The notes beneath the pieces were generated by a model. It was not told the origin of the DNA, did no database searches, and saw nothing but the letters and a program-made list of their open reading frames with translations. Of a stretch of 39,694 nt of DNA, positions 7,786 to 16,119 are shown piece after piece. Made by a program: the position numbers and the translations under genes. The DNA is from Thermoleophilia bacterium (GTDB lineage: Bacteria; Actinomycetota; Thermoleophilia; Gaiellales; Gaiellaceae), in NCBI GenBank assembly GCA_014534345.1, contig JACVRR010000010.1, positions 1 through 39,694 on the forward strand, written 5' to 3'. Numbering within the stretch: the stretch's first letter is position 1; each line of letters begins with the position of its first letter.

Positions 7786-9426
7786 TCACTCGGTGGCGGC
7801 GCGGGCGAGGCGCCGCTCGACCACGGCGTCGGCCGCCGCACTGACCGCGGAGTGTCCGGTCACGGCGGCGAGGAAGTCCTCGCGCTCGAGCGCGTACAGG
7901 CGCGCGTCGGTCAGCGCGGTCACGGTCGCCGTGCGCGGGATGCTGCGGAGCAGGGCGATCTCGCCCAGGTAGTCGCCCGGCCGGTCGAGCCGGGTGCGGC
8001 GCCCCTGCGCCTCGGCCTCGACCTCGAGCTCCCCGGAGGCGAGCACGTAGAACCGGTCGCCCGGCTCGCCGGCGCGGACGACCGCGTCTCCCGCCCGGAC
8101 GTCGACCGGGACGAGCGCGCGGGCCACGTGCTCCTTGGCCGCGACCGACAGCGGCGCGAACAGCTCCACCCCCTGGACGAGCTCGAGCTCGGGCGCCGGC
8201 GCCGTCGCGCTGTCGATCTCGCGCAGGCGCCGCCACGAGACGGCGATCAGCGCGGGGAGGAGCGCGCCGACCACGATCAGCGCGCCCCGCGCGCCGACTC
8301 CCTCGACGACCAGCGGCGCGACGAGCGAGCCGAGCGCGACCCCGCCCATGGCGAAGCCCCAGAAGGCGCCGAGCGCGCGGGTCAGCGCCGCGTCCGGGAC
8401 GATCCGCTGCAGCAGGGTGAAGCCGGCGACGTCCTCGACGCTGTTGGCCGCTCCCACCACCGCCAGCAGGAGCAGCGCGGCAAGCGCGTCCGGGACGGGG
8501 GCGACGAGCGCGATCGGCAGCCCCCAGAACACGAGCGAGATCCCGAGTGGAACGGCCAGCCGGCGCCCGGCGAGCGTGGCGGCGCCGAACGCGCCCAGCA
8601 ACCCGCCGACGCCAAGCGCCGCGGTCAGGTAGCCGACCATCCCCTCGCCGGCGTCCAGCACCTCGAAGGCGACGACGACGATCAGGACGTTCAGGCACCC
8701 GCGCACGAACGCCTGCGCGACCATCAGGCTGGTGATCAGGCGCGGGTCGCGCGCGCGGAGCAGCACCGAGAACCCGGCGAGCAGCTCTCCGAGCCCGCCG
8801 CCCGCGGCGCGCGCACGCTGCGAGGGGCCCTCCACGCGGACGCGCGCGAGCAGGAGCGTCGAGCCGACGAGCGCGACCGCGCCCACCGCGAACACGGCTC
8901 CCGGATCGACGAAGGCGACGACCACGCCGGCGACGACCGGCCCGACGAGAGTCGCGAAGCTCTCGATCGTCGACGTCGCGCCGTTCGCGGCGACGAGCTC
9001 GCTCGGCGTGCGGGCGAGCGAGGGCAGCAGCGCCTGCAGCGCCGGCCGGAAGAGCGTGGTCGTGACCCCGACCGCCGCTGCCAGCACGTACACCGCGACC
9101 GGCCCCTCGGTCGCGTAGAAGGCGAGCGACGAGCCCGCGAGCGCGGCCGCGCCGACGGCAGAGACGACGAGCAGGAAGCGCTCGCGCCGCCAGCGGTCGC
9201 CCGCCGCGGCGGCGAACGGGCCGACGAGGGCGGCGGGGAGCATCCGGATCACGCCCGCGATCCCGACGGCGACCGCCCCGCCCTGCTCGTACGCGAAGAC
9301 GCCGAGCGCGACGAAGTGAGCCCACTCCGCCGCGATCGAGCCGCCCCAGGCGAGCTCGGCGCGCCGCAGCTGCGGGCTGCCGAAGACAGCGGCCAGCGCC
9401 GCCGCGGCCTGCCGCGCCCGGCTCAC
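7786..9426 (-). CDS. MFS transporter fused to a cyclic-nucleotide-binding domain
   Basis: A 546-residue two-part protein. Residues about 15-395 form a 12-helix major facilitator similar to the MFS_3/drug-efflux group, including A-G-D-R-W-R-R-E-R-F in the loop after helix 2. Residues about 400-525 form a CNMP-binding (CAP_ED) domain: V-E-L-F-A-P-L-S at its start, G-D-A-V-V-R-A-G-E-P-G-D-R-F-Y-V-L-A-S-G, then G-D-Y-L-G-E-I-A-L-L-R-S-I-P-R-T-A-T-V, which includes the phosphate-binding G-E-I-A-L-L and R-T-A. The cytoplasmic C-terminal sensor suggests transport gated or modulated by cAMP or a related ligand; that is inference. Cargo unknown. It ends 38 bases upstream of the small membrane protein gene on the same strand. 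Confidence 0.88.
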   Translation of the reverse strand: MSRARQAAAALAAVFGSPQLRRAELAWGGSIAAEWAHFVALGVFAYEQGGAVAVGIAGVIRMLPAALVGPFAAAAGDRWRRERFLLVVSAVGAAALAGSSLAFYATEGPVAVYVLAAAVGVTTTLFRPALQALLPSLARTPSELVAANGATSTIESFATLVGPVVAGVVVAFVDPGAVFAVGAVALVGSTLLLARVRVEGPSQRARAAGGGLGELLAGFSVLLRARDPRLITSLMVAQAFVRGCLNVLIVVVAFEVLDAGEGMVGYLTAALGVGGLLGAFGAATLAGRRLAVPLGISLVFWGLPIALVAPVPDALAALLLLAVVGAANSVEDVAGFTLLQRIVPDAALTRALGAFWGFAMGGVALGSLVAPLVVEGVGARGALIVVGALLPALIAVSWRRLREIDSATAPAPELELVQGVELFAPLSVAAKEHVARALVPVDVRAGDAVVRAGEPGDRFYVLASGELEVEAEAQGRRTRLDRPGDYLGEIALLRSIPRTATVTALTDARLYALEREDFLAAVTGHSAVSAAADAVVERRLARAATE

Positions 9427-9511
9427 GCGATCAGCACCCGCCGCACGACGTGATCTTCCCCCGTGCGCGCGCCCGCTTCAAGGGAGGCACGCCCGCGGGC
9501 GACCCACCCAG

Positions 9512-9847
9512 CTAGCGCGCCTGCCGCGCGGCGATCTCCTCCGCCATCAGCTCCGCGAGCCGAACGACGACCGCGCGCGCGAGCCGGCCGCGTACGCCCC
9601 TCGCGTCGAGGTCGGCGAGCGCCTCCTCCGCCCCTGGGAGCTCCCGCATCCGCGCCGCGACGACGAGCTCGCGCAGCGCGTCGTCGATCTCGAGCCAGAC
9701 CCAGCTCACCGTCCGCGTGACGGTGCTCGGGTGGACGCGCCGCCCCTGGTACAGCGCCCAGGCGAGCTCGAACAGGCACATCGCACAGGCGGGGAGCCGC
9801 TCGACCTCGAGCTCCCGCGCGAACGCCTCCGCCGCCGCCTCGTCCAC
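9512..9847 (-). CDS. Small conserved-looking protein of unknown function
   Basis: A predicted 111-residue acidic, helical protein, not recognised. It has a C-A-M-C motif at residues 21-24 and the segment W-V-W-L-E-I-D-D-A-L, and otherwise mainly Ala/Leu/Glu/Arg helices. There is no signal peptide or membrane span. It is the strongest reading frame in this stretch, on the same strand as its neighbours. The C-x-x-C could bind metal or be redox-active, but a single pair is weak evidence. It may have a shorter start or be non-coding; codon pattern (G/C-rich third positions) favours coding. Confidence 0.5.
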   Translation of the reverse strand: MDEAAAEAFARELEVERLPACAMCLFELAWALYQGRRVHPSTVTRTVSWVWLEIDDALRELVVAARMRELPGAEEALADLDARGVRGRLARAVVVRLAELMAEEIAARQAR

Positions 9848-10044
9848 GCCGACATTGACGCAGGGGACCGCGCGCAGGTGCGTGCCGAGAATGTGCCGAC
9901 TTCGCGCGTGTCAGGCGCGCGCGACTGTCCAGGTGCCGCGCGGAGCAGCGAACGAGGTCGTCAGCACATCGGCGAACGGTTCTCTCGTCGGAAGCTTCCG
10001 CGCCGCACCCAGGTCAGCACGGGCCCGACGCCCGCGCGGCTCGT

Positions 10045-10460
10045 TCACTTCACCCAGAGCTGGTCGAGGAGCGTTCCCCACAGCGGGTGGGCCTGGACGT
10101 TGCCGACCCGCTCGGAGACGAAGACCCGGTTGCGCACGCTGCTGACGGGGACCACCGGGGCGCGATCAACGAGCGCGCGGTCCACCTGCGCCCACAGCTC
10201 GTCGGCGCGCAGCGGGTCCGACGCCTGGAGTCGCGCGGCCCGGGCGGCCTTCGCGTCGACTGCGCGGTCACAGAAACCGGAGAGGTTGAGGTTCGCGGGA
10301 GATTGCGGGCTGAAGGCCCCACACGTGAACGGCTCCAGGAACGTCGAGGGGGCGAGGAACTCCGCGAACAGTCCTGCCTGCCCGATCTGCGCCCTGTTCC
10401 GCGAGTCCGCGACGAACCCGCCGATCGTCGGGTGCGGTGCAAGCGGCGTCGCAGAACCGG
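10045..10460 (-). pseudogene. C-terminal remnant of a peptide/nickel ABC-transporter substrate-binding protein (SBP_bac_5)
   Basis: Read on the minus strand, this stretch translates without a stop into the last ~130 residues of a family-5 extracellular solute-binding protein: D-S-R-N-R-A-Q-I-G, then A-P-S-T-F-L-E-P-F-T-C-G-A-F, N-L-S-G-F-C-D, a D-P-L-R-A-D-E-L-W-A-Q-V-D-R-A-L segment, D-R-A-P-V-V-P-V, and the terminal G-T-L-L-D-Q-L-W-V-K before a TGA at 10045-10047. The motifs and order fit the family's end exactly. The preceding ~400 residues, including signal peptide and ligand lobe I, are absent, and the frame has no ATG start. The downstream end of another gene (10493) abuts it. This looks like deletion of the 5' part of a former transporter gene; no permease genes are near. 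Confidence 0.78.
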
Positions 10461-10492
10461 TATCGCGCGCGCCCGCAGCCGCGCCGGTCGCG

Positions 10493-11212
10493 TCAGCCGC
10501 CCGGCTCGATCCAGTGCGGCCCGCCCCAGCTGAGGTCGAAGGGATAGTCGTGGAGGACGTGCGCCCAGAGCAGCCACGCCACCCAGCGCGTCGCGCCGTA
10601 GAAGAACGGCGCCCGGTACAGCGCGAGCAGCGCGGTCTCAGGGAGGTAGCGTCCGAGCCAGCTCCAGAAGCCGTCGGCGGGGACGATCGTCTCGCGGAAG
10701 TACGCCCGGGTCAGCACGCGCCACGACAGGAGCCCGTACGCCAGCCAGACCCCGTCCCAGACGAAGCCGAGGCCGCTGAAGTAGGCGGCCGCGTCGAGGT
10801 AGCGCCCCGCCTCGCCGGCGTACACCCAGGCGCCGACCGCGACCCGCTCGGTCGTGAACGGGAAGAACAGCATGCTGCCCGCGGTGTCGCCGACGTCGGT
10901 GATGGCGTGCGCCCACTGGCCGATCAGCAGGCTGATCGCCCAGACGCGGCTGCGGGTCAGCAGCAGGACGATTGCCGCCAGGGCGACCCCGAACGCCAGC
11001 GAGTGCGTGAAGCCGACGCCCGGCCAGCCGCGGTGGAACTCCATCGGGCTGTCCGCCTTCAGCTCGATGCCGAAGACCTCGATCCCGTACACGAACCACT
11101 TGGTCGCGATGTCGGGCGCGTACGAGCCGAGCAGCAGCGGCACGATCGCGACCTTGCCGCCGAGGTGCCGCTGGATCGCGTACGGCTCGAGGTCGTGCGC
11201 GGCCCAGCTCAT
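10493..11212 (-). CDS. Membrane-bound metal-dependent hydrolase-like (YdjM/DUF457-type) protein
   Basis: A 239-residue integral membrane protein. It resembles the YdjM/DUF457 'membrane-bound metal-dependent hydrolase' group: an N-terminal helical region with potential metal ligands (A-H-D at residues 5-7, P-D-I in G-S-Y-A-P-D-I-A), a G-F-T-H-S-L-A-F motif leading into a span, and W-A-H-A-I-T-D-V-G-D later. The conserved T-H-S and H-x-x-x-D histidine/aspartate residues are what gave the family its name; no reaction is established. Its ATG overlaps the TGA of the gene before it (11209-11212, ATGA), so the two are probably translationally coupled. Confidence 0.65.
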   Translation of the reverse strand: MSWAAHDLEPYAIQRHLGGKVAIVPLLLGSYAPDIATKWFVYGIEVFGIELKADSPMEFHRGWPGVGFTHSLAFGVALAAIVLLLTRSRVWAISLLIGQWAHAITDVGDTAGSMLFFPFTTERVAVGAWVYAGEAGRYLDAAAYFSGLGFVWDGVWLAYGLLSWRVLTRAYFRETIVPADGFWSWLGRYLPETALLALYRAPFFYGATRWVAWLLWAHVLHDYPFDLSWGGPHWIEPGG

Positions 11213-11481
11213 CGCACCCGCGCGACGAGCGCCGGCACCACCCAGACGGCCAGCAGCAGGTACGCGATCCCGACCAGCGACGAGAAGAGCACCTCGGGAA
11301 CGAAGACGCCGAGGGTGATGTACACGACCGCTGCGGCCAGGTAGAGCGCGAGCGTGCGCCGTCCCTCGTCGGGCGCCGCCGGGGCGACGGCGTCGGGGGC
11401 GGCCGCGCGGGACTCCGGACGGCCGTCGCGGCGGCGGCCGGCCGGCTCCGGCGCGCGGTCGCTTCCTCCGGCGCCCGGCAC
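11209..11481 (-). CDS. Small two-span membrane protein
   Basis: A 90-residue protein starting at GTG 11481, two bases after the pspAB stop. The first 45 residues are a disordered, Pro/Ala/Arg-rich tail; residues about 46-86 form two closely spaced hydrophobic helices (L-A-L-Y-L-A-A-A-V-V-Y-I-T-L-G-V-F-V and V-L-F-S-S-L-V-G-I-A-Y-L-L-L-A-V-W-V). The GTG start is chosen from tight spacing to pspAB; the stop overlaps the next start. No family recognised. Position between pspAB and the DUF457-like gene suggests a helper role in envelope-stress membrane functions, which is inference only. Confidence 0.6.
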   Translation of the reverse strand: MPGAGGSDRAPEPAGRRRDGRPESRAAAPDAVAPAAPDEGRRTLALYLAAAVVYITLGVFVPEVLFSSLVGIAYLLLAVWVVPALVARVR

Positions 11482-11483
11482 GC

Positions 11484-12053
11484 TCAGACCGGGGCGTCGA
11501 AGAGCGCGAGCCAGCGGCTCAGGTCCTGCTCGATCGGCAGCTCCTTCTCGAGCTTCGCCTTCAGCTCCAGCTCCTCGGCGTTGTCGCGCCCGTGCGCCTG
11601 ACCGGTCGGTACGAACGGCCACCAGGCGCCCCGCTTGAACCCGTAGATCAGGTAGACGGGGTTCGGTCCGCCCTCGAAGCGGAAGAGCGCCGCGAGCAGC
11701 TGCGGCCCGAAGCCGCGCGCGTGGAGCTCGGACGCGACCAGGTGCACGCCGGTGACGAGGTCCTCCAGGTCGGGATCCTCGAGGATCACCCACTCGAACC
11801 CGTGCTCGTCGGTGCGCCGCCGCACGCGCGACCCCGAGCTCTGGACGACCACGTCGAGGAGCTCCTGCAGGTCGTTCTCGGCGCGCACGAACTGCCCCGC
11901 GGAGAGCGGCTTGAAGCACACCCCCGCCGTCCCGGCCGGCCGCAGCCCCAGCTCGACCTCGAGCGAGACCTGCGCGGTGGACAGCGCGAACAGCTGCTCG
12001 CGGGCGGCGCCCTTGAGCTTCTTCCGTCCGAACAGGACGTCCGTCAGGCCCAC
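11484..12053 (-). CDS. pspAB: PspA-associated protein PspAB
   Basis: A 189-residue cytoplasmic protein matching the PspAB family: start M-G-L-T-D-V-L-F-G-R-K-K-L-K-G, L-F-A-L-S-T-A-Q-V-S-L, G-L-R-P-A-G-T-A-G-V-C-F-K, and the late segment N-P-V-Y-L-I-Y-G-F-K-R-G-A-W-W-P-F-V-P. In actinobacteria and archaea PspAB genes lie with pspA/pspAA or htpX and are linked to the phage-shock envelope-stress response; molecular function is not established. Here it follows htpX by 52 bases, as in many actinobacteria, while no pspA gene is in the window. The C-terminus D-L-S-R-W-L-A-L-F-D-A-P-V is typical. Confidence 0.88.
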   Translation of the reverse strand: MGLTDVLFGRKKLKGAAREQLFALSTAQVSLEVELGLRPAGTAGVCFKPLSAGQFVRAENDLQELLDVVVQSSGSRVRRRTDEHGFEWVILEDPDLEDLVTGVHLVASELHARGFGPQLLAALFRFEGGPNPVYLIYGFKRGAWWPFVPTGQAHGRDNAEELELKAKLEKELPIEQDLSRWLALFDAPV

Positions 12054-12105
12054 GCTCTCCTCCTCCCCCGCGCCCGCACGAGCGACACGAGCGCCCGCGG
12101 CGTCG

Positions 12106-12993
12106 CTAGCCGAGCTGGCCCATCTCGCGCGCCACCTTCGCGAGGTTCGCCAGCCGCTTCTCGAGCGGCGGGTGCGTCGAGAAGAGCTCCCCGAGGGACG
12201 ACTTGACGTTCGTCGGGATGATGAAGAACGCGTTCATCGACTCGACCTCGCGCAGGTCGCGCTGCGGGATCCGCGTCATCTGGCTGGCGATCTTCTGCAG
12301 CGCGCTCATCAGGTACTCCGGCGCGCCGGTGATCAGCGCCGCGCCGCGGTCGGCCGAGTACTCGCGGTAGCGGGAGATCGTCCGGATGAGGACGTAGCTG
12401 ACCACGTAGGTGACGACCGAGGCGAGGAAGACGAAGATCCAGACGCGGGCGTCGCGGCGGCCGCCGCCCATCAGCAGCCCCCAGCGGGTGATCAGGCCCG
12501 CGATCATCGCGAAGAAGCTGGCGAGCGTCATCACCAGCACGTCGCGGTTGGCGATGTGCGACAGCTCGTGGGCGATCACGCCCTCGACCTCGCGCGGCTC
12601 GAGCCGGTTCCACAGCCCGGTCGTGACGGCGACCGCCGAGTGCTTCGGCGAGCGCCCCGTCGCGAACGCGTTCGGGACGTCGGTCTCGATCACCGCCACC
12701 TTCGGCTTGGGCAGGTCGGCCATCGCGCACAGGCGCTCGACCATCGCATGCAGCTCGGGCGCCTGCTCGGGCGTCACCACCTTGGCCCCGGACGCCATCA
12801 GCGCCAGCTTGTCCGAGGTGTAGTACTGGAAGAACGCGAACCCGGCCAGGATCACGATCATCGGGACGAGCCCGACGTCGAGGAACGTGATCAGGACGGC
12901 CGCGAAGGCGACGTACAGCAGCCCGAGCGCGCCTCCCGCGAACAGCATCCGCAGCGAGAGACCCGTGTCGCGACCGTACGCCTTGCGCTTCAT
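12106..12993 (-). CDS. htpX: Zinc metalloprotease HtpX
   Basis: Membrane-bound M48B zinc endopeptidase for quality control of membrane proteins, 295 residues (usual 280-300). Two N-terminal spans (about 15-35 and 38-58) precede the catalytic H-E-L-S-H (142-146) inside E-V-E-G-V-I-A-H-E-L-S-H-I-A-N-R-D. The third zinc ligand lies in Y-R-E-Y-S-A-D-R-G-A (the Glu of E-Y-S-A-D). N-A-F-A-T-G-R-S-P-K-H-S-A-V-A-V-T is the family substrate-groove motif. The ATG at 12993 gives the normal N-terminus. It lies six bases after the upstream membrane-protein stop and 52 bases before pspAB, so it is probably part of one leftward operon related to envelope stress. Confidence 0.96.
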   Translation of the reverse strand: MKRKAYGRDTGLSLRMLFAGGALGLLYVAFAAVLITFLDVGLVPMIVILAGFAFFQYYTSDKLALMASGAKVVTPEQAPELHAMVERLCAMADLPKPKVAVIETDVPNAFATGRSPKHSAVAVTTGLWNRLEPREVEGVIAHELSHIANRDVLVMTLASFFAMIAGLITRWGLLMGGGRRDARVWIFVFLASVVTYVVSYVLIRTISRYREYSADRGAALITGAPEYLMSALQKIASQMTRIPQRDLREVESMNAFFIIPTNVKSSLGELFSTHPPLEKRLANLAKVAREMGQLG

Positions 12994-12999
12994 GACACC

Positions 13000-14448
13000 T
13001 CAGCTCCTCGAACCGGTTTCGGAGGCAGTGTAGTCGGGCCGCTCGCGCTCGCCGCGCGCGAGCGCGAGGTAGCCGACCAGCCCGCCCACCGCCACCTCGC
13101 GCGGCGAGTCGTTGACCAGCAGCGAGACGCCGATCGCGGCCGCGAAGGCGAGCGGGAGCGGACGGCGCGGCCCGCGGACGACCAGACCGGCGAGCGCGAC
13201 GATCGACCCGGCGACGGCGAGCGCGACCGCCGCGTCGGCGGTGGCGCGCCTCCACGAGAGGACGAGCCGGTCGGCGACGTCGGCGAGCACCTCCCCCGGC
13301 CCGGCCCGGACCGACTCGCCGACGTGCGTCATCGGCCCGAGGACGGCGTCCGCGGCGATCACGGCGACCGCGGCCGCGCCCGCGAGGGCGGCCGCGGGGA
13401 CCGCGCGCCTCCCGCCGCCGGCGAGCGCGACCGCGAGCAGCGCGAACCCCGCCGCGAGGACGAACGCGCCCCCACCGTCCGCGCCGAAGCGGCTCCCCGC
13501 GACCGCCACCAGCGAGACGGCCGCCACCGCCGCGAACGGCGCCCAGCCCCAGCGCCGGCCGAGCAGCCACGCGGCGCCGAGCGCGGGGACGAGCAGCATC
13601 GTCTCCAGCAGGTTCGAGACCCCGTAGAAGCGGCCGTTCTGGCTGGGGCCGAGCGGCGACAGCGAGACCCACGTCCCCTCCAGCCCGAGCACGGCGAGGT
13701 ACGCGACGACGACGCTCGCGAGGAAGAGCCCGACGGCCGGCGCGCCGTGCAGCAGGAGCGCGAGCGGGACGGCGGCCAGCGCGCCCAGCGCGACGAGCGG
13801 CACGACCGCCCACGGCTCGGAGACGCCGGCCGCCCCGAGCAGGAGGTTCGTCAGCGCGACCGTCCCGAACGCGAGCACGGCCGCGCGGGGCCGCGCCCAG
13901 ACGAGCGCGGCGATGATCGCCGTCGCCAGCAGCCCCGCCGGCACCCGCGCGCGCCCGTTGTCCCGGATGCGCTCGTCGAGCGCGCGCAGGTAGGCGACCG
14001 GGTCGGCGTGCTCGCGCACGCGCAGGCGCTCGGGATGCGCGATATCCGCGATCGAGATCAGCCCCGGGATGCGCGTCGAGTCGGAGACGAAGACGCCCGG
14101 GGGGGCGGCGACCACGAACACGTAGCGCCGGTCGTTCGCCTGCACGCCGCCCTCGGGGACCCCGATCAGCTGCGAATTCGACATCTGCGAGACGCACGCC
14201 ACGCGTGGTCCCGTCGGCAGCTTCCCGTGGAGGGAGTTGACCACCTCGCCGCGGAGCAGCGACTCCCGAGCCCGTCGCTCGCTCGTCGTCGGGCCGGCGT
14301 CGGGGACGACGAGCGCCATCCGGTCGCGCCCCGACGCAGGGGCCGAGTCGAGATCGAGACCGGGTATCACGGTCGGGCAATACGCGGCCGCGGACGACGG
14401 CGCGACCAGAGCAACCGCCACCGACGCCCACGCGGGGAAGAAGCGCAC
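13000..14448 (-). CDS. Polytopic membrane protein of unknown function
   Basis: About 482 residues from the GTG at 14448, with a signal-like first helix (F-F-P-A-W-A-S-V-A-V-A-L-V-A-P-S-S-A-A-A-Y), an extracytoplasmic domain of roughly 140 residues, and about ten membrane spans. The loop G-P-S-Q-N-G-R-F-Y-G-V-S-N-L-L-E-T-M-L is the most distinctive motif and resembles the R-F-Y-G-(V/I)-x-N-x-x-E segment of uncharacterised actinobacterial and firmicute membrane proteins. A longer ATG frame exists but overlaps the divergent gene and adds Arg-rich sequence, so I prefer the GTG. It precedes htpX by six bases. Function unknown; the mixed soluble/membrane layout would fit envelope assembly. Confidence 0.7.
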   Translation of the reverse strand: MRFFPAWASVAVALVAPSSAAAYCPTVIPGLDLDSAPASGRDRMALVVPDAGPTTSERRARESLLRGEVVNSLHGKLPTGPRVACVSQMSNSQLIGVPEGGVQANDRRYVFVVAAPPGVFVSDSTRIPGLISIADIAHPERLRVREHADPVAYLRALDERIRDNGRARVPAGLLATAIIAALVWARPRAAVLAFGTVALTNLLLGAAGVSEPWAVVPLVALGALAAVPLALLLHGAPAVGLFLASVVVAYLAVLGLEGTWVSLSPLGPSQNGRFYGVSNLLETMLLVPALGAAWLLGRRWGWAPFAAVAAVSLVAVAGSRFGADGGGAFVLAAGFALLAVALAGGGRRAVPAAALAGAAAVAVIAADAVLGPMTHVGESVRAGPGEVLADVADRLVLSWRRATADAAVALAVAGSIVALAGLVVRGPRRPLPLAFAAAIGVSLLVNDSPREVAVGGLVGYLALARGERERPDYTASETGSRS

Positions 14449-14477
14449 CGGCGGCAAGCGTAGGCTGTGAGCCGCGC

Positions 14478-16079
14478 ATGCACGCCGTCTCCTCGCGCGC
14501 GGAGGCGCTCCGCGCGGCACTCCTCGCGGCGGCCGCCGCCGCGCTGCTCGTCGCCCTCGCCCCGCCCGGCGGCGACTCGGCCGCGCACCTCTACCGGACG
14601 ATGCTCGTCCGCGACGGCGTCCACGTCTGGGACAACCTCTGGTACGGCGGCCAGTACCCGCTCACCTCGTACAGCCTCCTGTACTACCTGCCGGCCGCGC
14701 TGCTCGGGAACGTCCCCGTGGTCGTCGCGGCGGTGGTCGGCTCAGCCGCGCTGTTCGCCTCGCTCGCCGTGCGGCAGTGGGGGCCCGCGGCGCGCTGGCC
14801 GGCGCGCGCGTTCGGCGTGCTCGCGGCCGGGCCCCTCTTCACCGGCCAGTACAGCTACGCGGTCGGGCTCGCCTTCGCGCTCGCCGCGCTGTGGCTGCTC
14901 CAGGGCGAGCGCACCTGGGCGGCGGTCGCGGCCGGCGCGCTCGCCCTCGGCTTCAGCGCCCTCGCCTTCGCCTTCCTCTGCGTCGCGCTCGCTGCGATGG
15001 CCGTCGCGCGGGGGACGCTCGAGCGCCGCACGGTCGCAGTCGCGCTCGGGCTCGCGGCGGCGGTCGGGATTCAGCTGCTGACGCTCGCCGCCTTCCCGGC
15101 CGAGGGCCGCTACCCCTTCAGCCCGCTCTCGCTCGGCGGCGTGCTCGCGGTGAGCGTGCTCGGGGCGGCCCTCGCCTACCGCTCGCAGCGCGCGGGCGCG
15201 CTGGCCGCCTTCTTCGTGCTCTGGGGGATGGCGAACCTGGCGGCCTTCCTCGTGCCGTCGCCGTTCGGGGACAACCTCGCCAGGCTGCGCGAGGTGGCCT
15301 TCCCGCTCGTGCTGCTCGCGGCGGCGCTCGCTCGCTTCCGGCCCCGCCCGCTCGCGGCGGCCGCGCTGGCGGTCGCGCTCGTCTACAACGTCGCCCCCGA
15401 CCTGCGGGCGCTCCCGCACCGCACGAAGGACGCGCGTACGGCCGACGCCGCGTTCTGGGAGCCCGCGCTGGCGTTCCTGCGCAGCCACTCCACGCCGGAC
15501 TACCGGGTCGAGGTGGTGCCGACGTTCGGCCACTGGGAGGCGTACTGGGTCCCGCGCGCCGGCTTCGCGCTCGCGCGCGGCTGGTACCGCCAGCTCGACC
15601 TGGCCCAGAACCCGCAGCTGTACCGCGACCCGCTCTCGGCGCGCGAGTACGAGCGCTGGCTGCGCCGCCTGGGCGTCCGCTACGTCCTCCTGCCCGACGC
15701 CCGGCTCGGCCCGCTGGGCGCCGACCGCGAAGCCGAGCTGCTCATGAGCGGGCGGGGAGGGCTCCGACGCGTGTTCGCCGACGGGACGTGGACGATCTTC
15801 GAGCTCCCGCGCGCGACGCCGATCATGACCGGGCCGGCGCCGGCGCGCATCCACCGCTTCGGCCACGAGCGGATCGAGGCCACCGTCGGGGCGCCGGGCG
15901 TCTACCGGCTGCGCGTTCGCCACACGCCGTACTGGCGCTCGCCGCCGGGCGTGTGCCTCCGCCCCGCTCCCGGGGGAGCTACCAGCGTGCTCGCGAGCCG
16001 CGCCGGCCGCTTCACGCTCATGCTCGCCGAGTCGCCGGGCGCGCTGCTCCGCTCGGCGCTCCGCGAGCCGCGCTGCTAG
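14478..16079 (+). CDS. Polytopic membrane protein, GT-C glycosyltransferase-like
   Basis: A 533-residue protein with about ten spans in residues 1-310 and a soluble C-terminal half. After the first helix comes G-G-D-S-A-A-H-L-Y-R-T and W-D-N-L-W-Y-G-G-Q-Y-P-L, a G-x-D-x-x-x-H plan typical of first extracytoplasmic loops of GT-C or YfhO/PTPS-related membrane proteins, where the Asp is catalytic. Later, the motif R-L-G-V-R-Y-V-L-L-P-D and a beta-rich C-terminus are as in that group. A role in transferring sugars from polyprenyl donors to envelope components is plausible but not proven. It is divergent from the preceding gene (29 bases between starts) and 40 bases before the cytochrome gene. Confidence 0.65.
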   Translation: MHAVSSRAEALRAALLAAAAAALLVALAPPGGDSAAHLYRTMLVRDGVHVWDNLWYGGQYPLTSYSLLYYLPAALLGNVPVVVAAVVGSAALFASLAVRQWGPAARWPARAFGVLAAGPLFTGQYSYAVGLAFALAALWLLQGERTWAAVAAGALALGFSALAFAFLCVALAAMAVARGTLERRTVAVALGLAAAVGIQLLTLAAFPAEGRYPFSPLSLGGVLAVSVLGAALAYRSQRAGALAAFFVLWGMANLAAFLVPSPFGDNLARLREVAFPLVLLAAALARFRPRPLAAAALAVALVYNVAPDLRALPHRTKDARTADAAFWEPALAFLRSHSTPDYRVEVVPTFGHWEAYWVPRAGFALARGWYRQLDLAQNPQLYRDPLSAREYERWLRRLGVRYVLLPDARLGPLGADREAELLMSGRGGLRRVFADGTWTIFELPRATPIMTGPAPARIHRFGHERIEATVGAPGVYRLRVRHTPYWRSPPGVCLRPAPGGATSVLASRAGRFTLMLAESPGALLRSALREPRC

Positions 16080-16119
16080 CGCCGTTTCGAGGACGGAGTG
16101 CGGCGGTATAGTCGCCGCG

